Source: Azolla caroliniana (taxonomy: Eukaryota; Polypodiophyta). Taken from it: a DNA stretch of 64,000 nucleotides. A program made the position numbers and the translations under genes. The notes below the pieces were generated by a model. The model was not told where the DNA came from, did not search any database, and saw nothing but the letters and a program-made list of their open reading frames with translations. Positions 12,201 to 23,861 of this stretch are shown here, in pieces. The stretch is taken from the NCBI GenBank assembly GCA_043228905.1, contig JBHGNT010000005.1, positions 5,146,001 through 5,210,000 of the forward strand, written 5' to 3'. Numbering within the stretch: position 1 is the stretch's first letter; every line of letters begins with the position of its first letter.

Positions 12201-12440
12201 TGTACCGAGAGTGGTCGTTGATGAAGGTGACATAGTATCGGCACTCTTTGATCGTCAGCGTTTGAGTTGGTCCCCATACGTTTGAGTAGATCAAATCAAG
12301 GAGGCCGTTACTTACATGTCTATCCTCTGGGAATGGGAGTCGATGTTGTTTGCTGAGTTGACATGCTTCACACACTCGGTCGACTTGTTTCGACTCAAAG
12401 GCTAGAAGTCCAATGACAGACTCCCTTCGACTACATAGCT
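9247..12440 (-). pseudogene. Degenerate copia pol remnants (integrase, RT, RNase H)
   Basis: Minus-strand fragments appear in the usual copia order. They are a GAG-pre-integrase/integrase piece with CEACQLSKQHRLPF and a DHSRY motif (about 12136-12440); RT pieces with EETFAPVAKMTTI (about 10959-11150), MDVKNAF and LYDLKQASRAWH (about 10683-10958), and HYFLGIKVIQTS (about 10319-10642); and RNase H pieces with LRYVSGTMN, ALSSTKVEY, CDNLSSIQLA and a final HARTKYIEVHYHY block (about 9247-10310). Multiple stops and frameshifts, plus the MITE at 9501-10062, break the frame. Gag, protease and the YVDD region are not recognisable. Confidence 0.85.
9501..10062. mobile_element. hAT-like MITE inserted in the copia RNase H region
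   Basis: 562 bp bounded by 12-bp inverted ends TAGCAATGGGCC ... GGCCCATTGCTA. Flanking octamers GCTAAGGC (9493-9500) and AGTATGGC (10063-10070) match at 5 of 8 positions, and the pol reading frame continues if one octamer is removed, which supports an 8-bp duplication typical of hAT elements. The interior is AT-rich with many AACCAAACC-type motifs and has no transposase. A fragment of the same family is at 6515-6690. Confidence 0.75.
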
Positions 12441-12453
12441 TGGAGCCATTGGT

Positions 12454-12690
12454 ACATTAATAAGCATCCGGTCACAAAAATACCTATAATGAGGTATATA
12501 TACAAGGATTTAAGTCCTATATTAAATGAACTTGGAAGTGGGGGATCTAGAAAGTATCCCACTTAAGTACAAGATACAAAATCCTATTTAAGGCTTTATA
12601 GTCAACTTACTAACTAGATCCTATCTATGTAACTACTAAGTTACATGGTTGACTAAATGGGTAAATCTAGTTAAGCTTGGTATCTCAACA
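12454..12690 (-). repeat. 5' LTR of decayed copia element A
   Basis: Matches 7717-7995 except for a ~42-bp gap and scattered substitutions. It ends CTCAACA on the plus strand, the reverse complement of a TGTTGAG start. The expected initiator-tRNA primer-binding site next to it is not recognisable, consistent with a deletion that also removed gag. Confidence 0.8.
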
Positions 12691-14420
12691 AAATCTAATA
12701 TGGCTAAGAGCTCGTTGTGAATCTCGTAATTGATTTCATAAAGTTCAAGTTTCCATGAATGAGAAATGATTGGATAGAGATCCATGTTGTCTTCGATTGA
12801 TGACAAGACACTTTTGAGTACATAATCAAACACATAAACTTCCAGAATAAAGAGCATCATCAGCTAAACATGATCAAAATTAGGACAAATGTAAATGAAT
12901 GCTTCAAGTTTTACGATGCGTTCATTGCATGTAAAATCCATGTAATGATTGATTCTTATGTGAAACTTGTGTAAGGGGTCGAGCCATCTTCAAGTATTTC
13001 TTGATGAATTTGTGGTTAAATATATGTGAAGTCTTAGAAGCATTGGACATTGTGCATGGATTGTGGAGAATTTGTCCTTCTATTCACAATAAGAAGTGTA
13101 TAGTGAACCATTGTAGGTCCAATACATGGACAGACACCTTTCACTCTCAGATTGATAACTCCAATAATATGATGAATCTGAGGCTGCAATTTTATACACA
13201 GAAACTGCACAGAACGAGCTTTCCAAAGAGTGTTTAAACATAAGAAATGGCTATATATTCATTAAGATATGAATCTTACAAAATAGTTGATACAAAAGAG
13301 ACCGTGAGAGAGACACTAACAATGTATATCAAAGACAATCTATAGAACTTCTCACTTACATATGACACTCAAGGTATTCCTCTTGCTCTCCTTTTTTCTA
13401 TATGTATAGAACTCATTTTATACTTATTTATACCTTATGTTTATGCTAGCTACTTACAACTTGACTCACCTATTAGATGCCACTTTTGTAGCTACTGATT
13501 TTGTGTCTAATCCTCACCTACCACATATATTTACCCATTATATGCTATTCACTATAGTCTTTAGATAAATATTCACCATACAACTTTATAAACATAAACA
13601 ATCATAGCTCATGTCAATTTGAGCTTGTACATTTATCTTCAACATGGATCATGGTGTTTGCTAGTCTAGAATTGTGTAAGGGGTCCTCAAGTCATGTTAT
13701 ATTGATCTGCATTGGAGGTGGGCCACCTCTTGGAACATTGATCAGGGCCTACATAGTTCCATTAGAGTGAGGTCACGCTACAAAAACATACATTTGTGTC
13801 GATCTAGGATGAGACCATTATGGACATTCCAAACACTACTCTAATAGATTATGGTCACATTGTATGACTCAATTGATCACCTTTGAAGTGATTTCAGACA
13901 GTTAAGAAATGTAAGAAGTAGATCCTTCACATTGTTATAAAGCCCTCCTAGGTTGGGCAATTTATTTCCTTTAACATTTGAAAGTTATTGATATCTATTC
14001 TCACATTATCTGTACTTACAAAATAATCTTAAAAATCCTTAATAAACTCATCAAAATTCTTTAGTATAGGAGAGATATTCTCTAGTAATGGCACAAACCA
14101 AGGTAGCATTGTATTAGTCAATATAGTCCCGACCAACCATACACATATCACATAAATTTATTCATATTGGGTGGGATACGTTTCTAATAGTAGATATACA
14201 TGATTAAGCAATTCTCGGAAGTGATTGAGTACTATTAAACTTCGTGCTATAAGACTTATCTTGGGTTCTGTTGGGGAACTTCGTGCTCCCAAAACTTGTC
14301 ACACAATTACTAATGTTATTCAAGTTGGTGAAACCTTTGAGTTGATAAGCTTTGGTCTCAACTTTCACTTGGCATAAATTCTGGAGAAGGTTGTGATTCT
14401 CTTGCTCTTGGAACATGAAC
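12691..14420. other. Gene-free stretch
   Basis: No coding region or RNA gene recognised. The interval 13226-13644 starts TG, ends TTCAACA and contains a minus-strand TATAAATAAG motif, so it might be another solo LTR, but no target-site duplication or second copy supports that. Confidence 0.35.
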
Positions 14421-14421
14421 T

Positions 14422-14820
14422 TGGTTGGTAAGTGTTCTACATTTGTAAGAATGTGCATATATATTCTTGTTCAACTACCATGGTCAGGAGAACATAGGGC
14501 GAGAAGTTTCTCAACAAAGATGAAGAAGAAGGGTAAATTCCAATCCAAATTGTCAAAGGCCATGAGTGTAAACAAGATTGAATTGAGGAAGAGAATAAGA
14601 AAAAAGAGGAAAATAAGATAAGAATGTGGTTGGTAAGTGTTCTAGATATGTAAGAACATGCATATATTCTCATTCCATTACCATGGTTACGAGAAAATAG
14701 GGCAAGAAGTTTCTCGAGGTAAATTCCAATTCAAATTGTCAAAGCCATCGGTGAGAACAAGATTGAATTAATTGAAGATGAAATTTAGAAAAGAAGAGGC
14801 AAATAAGAAAAGATTGAATT
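14422..14820. repeat. ~207-bp imperfect tandem duplication
   Basis: Two copies start at about 14422 and 14629; each begins with TTGGTAAGTGTTCTA and continues through AGAAGTTTCTC and a purine-rich GAAGAA segment. Copies differ by small indels. No coding function is apparent. Confidence 0.8.
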
Positions 14821-15047
14821 GAAGAAGAGATTAAGAAAAGAATGTGACCTGTAAATTAACAAGAAAAATAACCTCACAAGAATATATCGAAGACTAACGT
14901 TAGAGCCGAAAATAGTTCATTAATGACTAGAGTACTTGCTTATATAGCATGGTTGTACACACACATGCTCCCCATCTCCCATCATGCATGATAGCCATTG
15001 GGCATTCATGCAAGCATGCCATTTATTCGTCATGTGTTAGCCTATGT

Positions 15048-15168
15048 TAGTCCTAATGGTTGAGGTTTCGGCATCCTCCAAAGGCGTCATAGGTTCAAAT
15101 CTCATAATATTAGTCCTAATGGTTGAGGTTGTCGACATCCTTCAAAGGAGTCATAGGTTCAAATCTCA
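15048..15168 (+). repeat. Tandem pair of tRNA-like (SINE-like) segments
   Basis: Two ~60-bp copies each carry an A-box-like TAGTCCTAATGG (15048 and 15111) and a B-box-like GGTTCAAATCT (15092-15102 and 15156-15166). The spacing resembles pol III internal promoters. Neither folds obviously into a complete tRNA, so they look like SINE heads or tRNA-derived fragments. Confidence 0.45.
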
Positions 15169-16710
15169 ATATAACATTTCTTAATAGATGTTATTGACAC
15201 ATCATGAAGCAAATGTCATGCATCTCATTTCTTAAGAATTTCTTCCATTTGAAACGCAAACATTTGCTTCAATGTATCGTTTTAGACTTTTTGCTTATTT
15301 CCCATGAAATTTTAGGGAAGTCGATGTAAGGATTATAGTTTAACTGTAAGCATGTAATTAATAACCTTTTTCCATGGCCATGATCACGATGACAAATGAT
15401 CTAGTTTCAAAAAGTAAGAGCATGTATCAATTTTGCATCTTAGCTTGAAGAAACTTCATAATAAAGTGCTCTTGGACATTTTTAAACTCTTTCTAAGTAG
15501 AATTATGGAACTTCAATTGTATTGTGCTCACACTTCTTTTATAACACATAAATTTAGTAAAATTGTTCAAGCCAATTGTCTATTCAATTATATACTCTAT
15601 TATCTTGCATATACTTAACATCAATAACTAAATTGCCAATATATGAAAATAATAGATTTTCAAAGAGTAAGTTAGTTTGGTAAGTTAGAAATGCGCAATA
15701 TAATAGCTAGGAAATGACAACAATTAACCAAGAGAACTCTTATAAAGCAATGTAATCAAACATCACACTTCATTAATTTGAATACATCATTTGCATAATG
15801 TTGATTACATTCTCAATGGGCATATCCTTGTTGAAAATTCAGATAAATGGCCAAGCTCTTGGAATTGAGTGGAACCTACCTATATGTTGCGTATATACTC
15901 CTTTGGATATGGTATGCATAACGTTGTTTGAAGTTGGTGAGAAAGAGTTTCCAAGGTAGCTACCTAGCATGTTATCGGAAACAATAAGATGACATTCGTG
16001 AAATTTTAGGTATAGTTGAAAATGTTGTATATCCATAATTAAGGTAGTGTGTCTACTATAATCACACCACTATGCCAAAATCCATGATGGGTTTGGAAGC
16101 CGGTAAAATGTAATTCTTGAATATTTTCCCTCCATAGACCAAATAGACTTAAAATTCTAATGTCTATGGCAAGAGTCTATATCTATAGCCTAGATCACAT
16201 ACAATGCCTATTTTGGTAAGAGTACATTTTCGGAAACTCTAAACCCTAAACCCATGTCAAAAATTGGTTGGTGTCCTTCCTTGAGTTTATCGGTTCTTGT
16301 ATATTTACAAGGATTTTATCAAGATCTAGAATCAAAGCGCAAGCAGTTTTGGCTTCCATTACTTAAACTCCTCTTCAATTACACCATAGGCAAGTAGTTT
16401 ACATTTTATTTCAATCAGTTCATACTTTCATTGGCATTGTTGATGTCCACTTCCTCTTGACATGCTTACCATGTTGGATTGGGATCTAGGTTTGTTTGCC
16501 TTTGCATACTTGGGACTGGAGATAGTTTCATTTGCAAGTGTTTCGTTTGAGTTGCAATATCTACCTTAAGAATAATATACTCAGCCTTTGTCGAAACATT
16601 GGGGGTTGACATGACACAATTCGTGTTTATTACCACATCTTCTCTCAAAATGAGCCCATATGTGTATGTTGCTACATCTACTCTCGAAATGAGACCCTCA
16701 GTGTTTGTTG
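15169..16710. other. Gene-free stretch
   Basis: AT-rich DNA with no supported gene, RNA or recognisable mobile element on either strand. Confidence 0.4.
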
Positions 16711-16910
16711 CTGTCAGGAATAGTACTAAAGCAGAGATGGAATTAGTACTAAAGAAGAGCAGTACTATTAGTACTAAGAGGACGGGACTGCGTAAGATTC
16801 CCGAGAGAGGAAGTGAGAAGAGAGATAGCGAGAATGAGAGAGAGAGAGAGAGAGAGAGAAAGCCTCTTAGTACTAATAGTACTGCTCTTCTTTAGTACTA
16901 TTCCTGACAG
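16711..16910. mobile_element. Foldback element with 48-bp perfect inverted repeat
   Basis: The right arm (16863-16910) is the exact reverse complement of the left arm (16711-16731 plus 16755-16781) once a 23-nt insert (16732-16754, itself ending with a second TAGTACTAAAG) is set aside. Arms begin CTGTCAGGAATAG and end CTATTCCTGACAG. The loop (16782-16862) holds a (GA)n tract. Flanks GTTTGTTGC and GTTTGAACC share 6 of 9 bases, a possible decayed 9-bp target duplication as in Mutator-like elements. A transcript would form a long hairpin. Confidence 0.8.
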
Positions 16911-17070
16911 TTTGAACCAATTTGGTTCAAAACAATGCCTTGTGCCTCCTTTTATAGTGTTTTTAGGAATAATCCTGAAGCTTCTAGAATGTTCTAGAGA
17001 GATCTAGAATATACATCAATTTTCTATGATAAAACATAAATGAAAATAATATTTTATAAATTACAATTCA

Positions 17071-17124
17071 TAGTCTAATGGTAAGAGCTTGACCCATGTA
17101 GCATAAGGTCATGGGTTTGAGTCT
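17071..17124 (+). repeat. tRNA-like (SINE-like) fragment
   Basis: An A-box match TAGTCTAATGG (17071-17081) and a B-box-like GGTTTGAGTCT (17114-17124) sit at a spacing typical of tRNA-derived SINEs. No poly-A tail or target duplication is clear. A functional tRNA is not indicated. Confidence 0.4.
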
Positions 17125-17587
17125 TGCCATATCATGACAATTGTTACATCAAACATGGAAGTGAGACTGTCAACCTTTGTTGCGATTTTCTTTGTGTTTT
17201 CCCATTGAATATATGTTCCAACTTGAAGTTTGTGCTTCACATCATCATTTTTTGTTGCAACTTATACAATTTCCCCAGTCTCTATGGCATCAAGAAAAAA
17301 AACCCGCATAACCAAACTCATAGAAGAAGCAAAAAAATATTTCAAAACATAGTCGAATTCTTCCAATTCCTTGACATAATAAGTCTTAAGATTTTTAAAT
17401 AACGTATTAATCCTAGAAGAAATTCAAATTACCATAAACATTATGAAAATCTTATAATAACGTTCTCGCACTAAAGTCTAGTTCCTTGATTGAGTAATTG
17501 GTCTTTTCCCCTGTTGTGTTTGCCCCTTCTTTGTCGTTTTCTAGATGGTTGCTCATTTTCCCTAGTCTCTTTTACCTATTGAGCAAG

Positions 17588-17981
17588 CGCGAAACCGTGG
17601 CTTAACAACTTAACGGTTTAAACGGTTCAGTTCATGTTCAGGTTTTTTTTAATGGTTCGTTCGGTTTCAACATTTAGAAACCGCGGTTTAAATGGTTTAA
17701 CAGTTTTTTTTTTTAATTTAAAAAATTGTTTTTAAATAATCTTTTCATTTTTAGACCTTATTCTCACATTTTTGGAACATCTTTAAAATTTTAAATTTAA
17801 ATTTTGACCTAAATTGAAAACTAAAACCGAACCACAAAACCACGGTTTTAATGGTTTGGTTTAACGGTTTAAAGGCTTCGTGGTTCGGTTCAGTTCATGT
17901 TTCAAAAAATTTAAACGGTTTGGTTCCAAACCGGTTCAGTTTTGACCCTCTCAACTGAACCAAACCGTTTGCTGATTGTTA
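17588..17981. mobile_element. Non-autonomous hAT-like element with 8-bp target duplication
   Basis: A perfect 8-bp direct repeat TGAGCAAG flanks the interval (17580-17587 and 17982-17989). The interior is rich in AACGGTTT/AACCGAAC motifs similar to the MITE at 9501-10062 and has no coding capacity. Terminal inverted repeats are weak: GCGAAACCG at the left against GCAAACGG on the opposite strand at the right. Confidence 0.6.
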
Positions 17982-17989
17982 TGAGCAAG

Positions 17990-20900
17990 GGTCACTTCCT
18001 CTGACAACATATCAAATGTCTCCTTCACCAACTATTTGAGTAGAGGAGGATTTTATTATGGAAGATCAATTTCTAAGCTAGTTGGGGTTTCCACAAGCTT
18101 TAACAACTCAAAGAATTGCTCTACTAAGTGTTCAAAAACATTGATCTATTTACCTCATCATCATGCACTTGGGAGCCCGCCTCTTTTTTTTATTTATAGC
18201 AATATCCGGCTCAAGATAGTATTTTAACTTATTTGGAGAAGGAGATGTCATAGAAGGACTATTACTCAACCACATAGGTTTAGTTTAAAACATCAATTGC
18301 AAGATCAACCCAATTAGATACATCATAATGACAAAGTCGTAACCCGACTATTATATGCCACAAGAAGTTAGAACTTAGCTATATGAATATAACTATACAA
18401 CATGCTAAAATAGGGTTTAGGAAATTGACTATTGTATATTCACACCTAGCTAATTTTCTACTTGATGTTCAATCCAAGCTACCTGGACATGCTTCAATTT
18501 GCCCTTTCCTCTCATTCTTGTCACTTTATATATAGACGACCAATCTATCTCATTTCTCATATCATCAAACTATAGGATTGATACCAAAGAATGGCATGCC
18601 ATATATAACATTAAACTCCTCCTTGGTTTCACAAAAATTGTGAAAGATCAAGACCCTATGATAGTCACGAACTAACCACTTGGATTCAAACACAAACAAA
18701 TGTACATTATGCATAGATATAAATGAAATATATAGGGTTTAAATGTATGTTTGTTGACCCTACTTAGAACATTTAATCAAATTTGGCAAGTTCTTTACCT
18801 TGTCAACTACATGAAATGCGTGCAATATAAAGGCTTAAATGTATGTATATTAACCCTAAAAGCATGTTTTGAATATCTTATTCTAACCCTAAATGATTGT
18901 ATGTTAACCTTAATCAGAATCTCAATCAAATTTGGCAAGTTCTTACTTGGTCGACTAAGAATGCATGTATCATGCTAAAATATATGTATGCTAACGATTT
19001 ATCAACACTAAATGTATGCACATGATTCTAACCTAAAATTATTGTACCCTAACCCAATTGTTTATAAAATCTTACCTAGACAATTGTGATTTCAGTGACA
19101 TCCACGTGATAGACTCCAATGAGTTTACTGTAACCAGCAAGTAAATTCAACTTGTGAGTAGTTAGTTCGACAAAAAGAGGAAGTTATATTGACAACTACC
19201 TAGATGAAGAGGTCCTCTTTTAAACCCTTTGGAGCAAGGGGAGTTTGTTGATTTGTGGGTTTTCTCGTTGACATAAGGAGACGTTTTATAATCATACATG
19301 AGAAGTGTTCCATATGCAAAATTTGTTGAGGGTAGGTATTAGCATTATAAATCTAAACATAATGCAAAAAAAAATCATCTTCCAATATGTACATATGTGT
19401 GTGCTCAAATTCAAATATTTGGGCATTTCTCAATCTAAAGTTTTTAATAAATGATGCACCTTTAAAACCCACCATCTAAAGAAACAACTAAAATAATAGC
19501 TATTACCTTCATAGATACATGTTAGCTATAGCCTATCAGAACGTTTCCATTTCTATTCTTTCACTCAAGAACAATTATTAACACCGGGAATCAAATTGAT
19601 GAGGAGTTAGAAAGCAATGGAGCTTTGTTACAAATTTACACTTTATACAACCTTGAATGATAGTCAATACATGGTGGGTCACTATCTTTTAATTCAACTT
19701 CTAAAATTTATTGGATTCCGCCTCTTGTCCAATGGTTCCTATCATACTAAAACTATCCCTACAACTTAATTAACTATGTTTATTTTTCTTAGCACACCCA
19801 ATCTAGATGGCCAACACGGTGGCATGTTCGTGGGATTGTAGATTTCATGGATGAATCTAACTTTGGATGGAGGTGTACCGTGTGATGATAAATAGATGGG
19901 CTAGGGGGTGAGGTACACAATTGAGGGTGGGAGCTTGATAGTAGATAGGATGACTTCATCTTTGGCAACTTCATTCGATGCTAGTGGGGAGTCAACCTAG
20001 CTTAATGGTCTCGAGAGAAGATGGCAGCTTTGGGGTAGTCATGACTCATTATCCTGTTGGATTCCTTAGGCAAGCTGAGGACCTAGAAATTTACACTAAT
20101 TAGGTGCAGGCTTGGATGGGCACACATTCCCAAAAGCTAAACTAGTGGGTGAGACATAAAAGGAGATGAAGAAAAGCCCAAAAGCCTTTAAGAACAATGC
20201 ACACATATGAAATGGCCATAATTATAAATTAATCAAAACGTTTTGTAAATGAAGCATAAAAGTACAATTATGAGCCTTTATATTTTCTTTGCATTTTCCT
20301 TGACTTTATGATTATGCACATTGTTACATATTAACAAGTATTTGATCAAACTACTCATTCATTTGAAACCCAATGAATTTTGCTAGAAGACCAATTGTGA
20401 TTTATATGAGATGGGGCCTACGCCATGTCAAGGATTCGACTTCAGTTCTCTCAATTTTATGACTTTTGATGCTACCATGTAAACCACCAAGCCAATACCT
20501 AAAGAGTCTACCATAATGAACTGAGAAAGGGAGTTTGGGAAAAAAGTTTTATCCTCCATGAATGTTGTAAGAAAAGGTTAATTGAGAAGAATGAGATATT
20601 GTAATAAGGTAGGAAACTAGAATATTGAGGTATTCATAATTGGTTAATAGTTCAATACAATGACATGAAATGTAGTTGAAGACAATTGGTCAATGGTAGC
20701 GTTGACAGTGGAATACAATGCATCGATCAAGTCATGGGTGTGTCAAACGTAGTGGCCACTACTCCTCATACAAATACGAGATAATTGCATCACAATAATG
20801 GTGTCATGTCAAACATTTACATCAAAATAATGGTGTGGAGCCGCTAAGATAATAGTACCACATAAGAGAGATAAATTTAAATCATAATCATGTTGTGTTG

Positions 20901-21190
20901 TGTTTATATGTCAATCGAGTTCTATACATAATGTGTTTGGAGGCTATGTGTCTCTAACCTAGAGAGCAAAACACAATGTCAAACTTATGGGGAAGTGCAT
21001 CACAACAGTTTTGCAAGTTGCAGCTATTGTTTCAAGATTATATTCCCAGGGTTTTTTTGCTTGAAATTAATGGCATGAGAGGTAGAATGCCTTCATTGTT
21101 GTTGATGAGAAATGCAAAGGAAAGGATGCAATTCTAGTTTCCACGTTCATGATTATGTTTTTTTATCATGGACTCGAGCTCTCCCTCTTT
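17990..21190. other. Gene-free, AT-rich region
   Basis: No gene is supported. An imperfect ~153-bp duplication sharing AATCAAATTTGGCAAGTTCTT lies at about 18750-18975. A tRNA-like segment on the minus strand lies near 20410-20510: B-box-like AGTCGAATCC, preceded by TTGGCTTGGTGG. The remainder shows nothing I can name. Confidence 0.4.
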
Positions 21191-21213
21191 ACCTTCATTC
21201 CATATGAAGTATG

Positions 21214-21463
21214 TATGCATGTTTTACATGTCGAGGATCACATCTCGAGATCATGGCATGGGGGCGAGATGTAAAATATACATGGGTGAGATGGTGCGTG
21301 GAGACATTGGTGGCGACTTGTGAGTTGTGGAATGTAGTTGAGGAACCACGAACCCAAGATGTGATCCCGATATGCATGTTTTAGATCTGGGGGTTATGGC
21401 ATGGGGGCGAGATGTAAAACATAGATGGCGAGATGGAGCGTGGAGACATTGGTGGTGACTCGT
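21214..21463. repeat. ~157-bp imperfect tandem duplication
   Basis: Copies start at 21214 and 21371; both contain TATGCATGTTTTA, GGCATGGGGGCGAGATGTAAAA and GGAGACATTGGTGG-type blocks. The second copy is partial. Confidence 0.8.
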
Positions 21464-21685
21464 GATAGGTTATTGGGGTGTTGGCCCTTGGGGGGTGTCC
21501 ATGCCACATGGGGTGGTTTGTACTTGGGGCACCTTGGAGTGGCTCTACTACTATACATATATGTACATACTTCTAACTATAACTAACTACATATATATAT
21601 GAAGACATTCACCCTCCCCCCATCTTTGTCTATCCTACCTGCCATTCCATCACTCTCTCTAGAATTAGGGGTCTACATTCTAGAG

Positions 21686-21688
<3 letters not shown>

Positions 21689-21755
<67 letters not shown>
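21689..21755. repeat. (CA)n microsatellite
   Basis: About 33 uninterrupted CA units. Confidence 0.98.
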
Positions 21756-21758
<3 letters not shown>

Positions 21759-23532
21759 TAGAATGAAGAGAAGGTCTTATGTATATATAATATACATACA
21801 TATGTATGTATGTATGTGTGTGTGTGTGTTGGAATGGCGGCGGCAGGGGTTTTTCACTTGTTTGATTTATTTACTGATTTGTTTTTTTTTACCACATACA
21901 TCCCATTATTAACAATTACCTCTCACTTTCCATTAAATGCTCACATTTGGATGTAAAAAAAAGAATTTTTTGAAAATAAATAAAAATTAGCCAAATTATT
22001 ATTCCCCCGCTTCCCAAAACCTTCGCCCACCCCTCTCCAATTTTAATGTAGTAAAATAATCTTCTTCTTCAAATCTCTCACTCACACGTATCCCCCCCCC
22101 CCCCTTTTACAATACACAAACCGAATATATATATAATTCAAATCTCATTTTTTACCACCAAAATGATTCAATTTGTTTTTTCAACTAAAATCTGTTTTCT
22201 GTTTTACTATTTGTCTTCTCTGTGTGTGTATGTGTGTGTGTGTCTATGCATTTTTCTCTTCGATGTTTTTGCTGCTAATGAAAATGGTTACAGCGAATAT
22301 TCCATCGAAAACTAAAATTAATAAATAAATAAATAATAAATAATATATGTATATATAATGTTATTTCAGACACTCTATTATTTCTCTGATTATTATTATC
22401 GCTATTATTTGTATTAAATTTCTTTTTCTTTTTTCACTTGACTTGACATCACTTCAATTCAATTCACTTTACATTCTAATATTTCTTCATTAACTCCACC
22501 CACAAAACAATTCATACATTCTATCCATTCCTTTAATGCTTCTAAACTCTCGAAAGGCATTTATTTACCTAAGGTTGTCTTTCGTGTACGTATGTATATA
22601 TGTATGCTATACAATCTTTAATTAATTCCCTTGGCCTCTAAATTATCGTCTCCTAATCACAGACGTGGGCAGTTAATCTCAACAAATGAAGGCATTAATC
22701 AGAATGCCTCCCTTCTTCATCCCCCCCCCTCTTTTTCTCCTTTTATCGGTTTTGTCCTAATTAAAAATAGTGAATCTCCCCTGATTATGCCAAATTAACA
22801 ATTTATTCTCGTCTATGCATTGTATATCGCATATGTGATTAATTAGGCCCAGAAGATTCGGTTGAGACTGGGTAATTACGATTGTGATTAGAATAATCTG
22901 CTTGGAGAATGACGAGAAATTGAAAATTAGGGTTTTTCTCTTTCTTTTCTTCATGACACGCTGATTACTAATTCCTAATCCTGATTACGTTATTTCTTTC
23001 TATTGCTGGTGAATAATTCCACAATGAGGTTCTTCTTTTTCTTTTTTTTCCTTTCTTATCATCATAATGGGTCATTTAATTTAGAGTAATTCGGACGAGG
23101 GGTCATCCTATCTATCTAATCAGAGAAATTTGGACGAGGACGCATTCTAATTATAACAACTCTGAAGCTGGGTCATGCAAATTACGGGCTGATTCGCATG
23201 ATCGGGCTTTCTAATTAAATTCGGGTAATTAAGATATAAAGGTTCTCTTAACTAGGATAATTATACTGACATCGGATCATTCTACTCAGAAAAATCTTTC
23301 AAATGATGATTCCGATTAGGCTAATTCTATTCAGGATTCCTTCTAATAACGCTAATCCATCGGATGCATCATCATGATAGCTCTAATGACGGCTCTTGTA
23401 AGAGTAATTAGCCCAAATTTGGGACTCAGTCTAATCAGCCTAAGTTGCCCAAATTTGGTCACTCCCATTAAGGTTGATTCCCAAATCTGGAGTATCTTAA
23501 GATCAGGGGGTCACTAAAACCAGGTGATTAGA
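21756..23532. other. Upstream region of the SOSEKI gene
   Basis: AT-rich DNA with no coding potential, a poly-C tract of 13 at 22092-22104 and many GATTA/TAATTA motifs. It probably includes distal promoter sequence of the SOSEKI gene downstream, but no individual element can be defined. Confidence 0.4.
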
Positions 23533-23819
23533 TTCAATTACAAGGTGATTAGTCGTAATTAAGGGCGGTTCAGCTCTAATCACGGGATTATTAATCAGCC
23601 TCGATTACAATTTAGCTCTGGGGATTAGGTTCAATTACAAGGTGATTAGTCGTAATTAAGGGCGGTTCAGCTCTAATCACGGGATTATTAATCAGCCTCG
23701 ATTACAATTTAGCTCTGGGGATAGGTTCAATTACAAGGTGATTAGTCGTAATTAAGGGCGGTTCAGCTCTAATCACGGGATCATTAATCAGCCTCGATTA
23801 CAATTAGCGCTGGGGATTA
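23533..23819 (+). repeat. Three near-identical ~97-bp tandem repeats upstream of SOSEKI
   Basis: Copies begin at 23533, 23630 and 23726 with periods of 97 and 96 bp and very few differences. Each contains AAGGTGATTAGTCGTAATTA, GGGCGGTTCAGCTCTAATCA and CGGGATTATTAATCAGCCTC-type blocks. They end about 40 bp before the start codon, so they lie in the proximal promoter or 5' leader. A regulatory role is inferred from position and the repeated GATTA/TAATTA motifs only. Confidence 0.9.
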
Positions 23820-23861
23820 AGGGATCAAAAGAGCGGTGAAGCCCATAATTATTTTGGGGGG

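Larger units (their letters stand above)
7717..12690 (-). mobile_element. Decayed, nested Ty1/copia element (element A), minus orientation
   Basis: Two related LTRs bound the element: 7717-7995 (3' LTR) and about 12454-12690 (5' LTR). Both carry the blocks GAGGTATATATACA and GGGGGATCTAGAAAGTATCC; the left copy has an extra ~42 bp. A polypurine tract reads TTGAGGGGGC on the minus strand at 7996-8007, directly before the 3' LTR, which begins TGTTGACATACC. Between the LTRs lie a tandem array (8046-8782), a solo LTR of another family (8770-9244), remnants of pol (9247-12440) and a MITE (9501-10062). The gag and protease regions and the primer-binding site are missing, apparently through a deletion next to the 5' LTR. 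The LTRs are clearly diverged, so the insertion is old. Confidence 0.85.

Noticed and set aside
13226-13644. Possible solo LTR on the minus strand (starts TG, ends TTCAACA, contains TATAAATAAG)
   Set aside because: No target-site duplication, no second copy in the window and no neighbouring polypurine or primer-binding site.
15048-17124. Functional tRNA genes at the A-box/B-box matches
   Set aside because: No complete cloverleaf with matching acceptor stem can be drawn, so only tRNA-like fragments are claimed.
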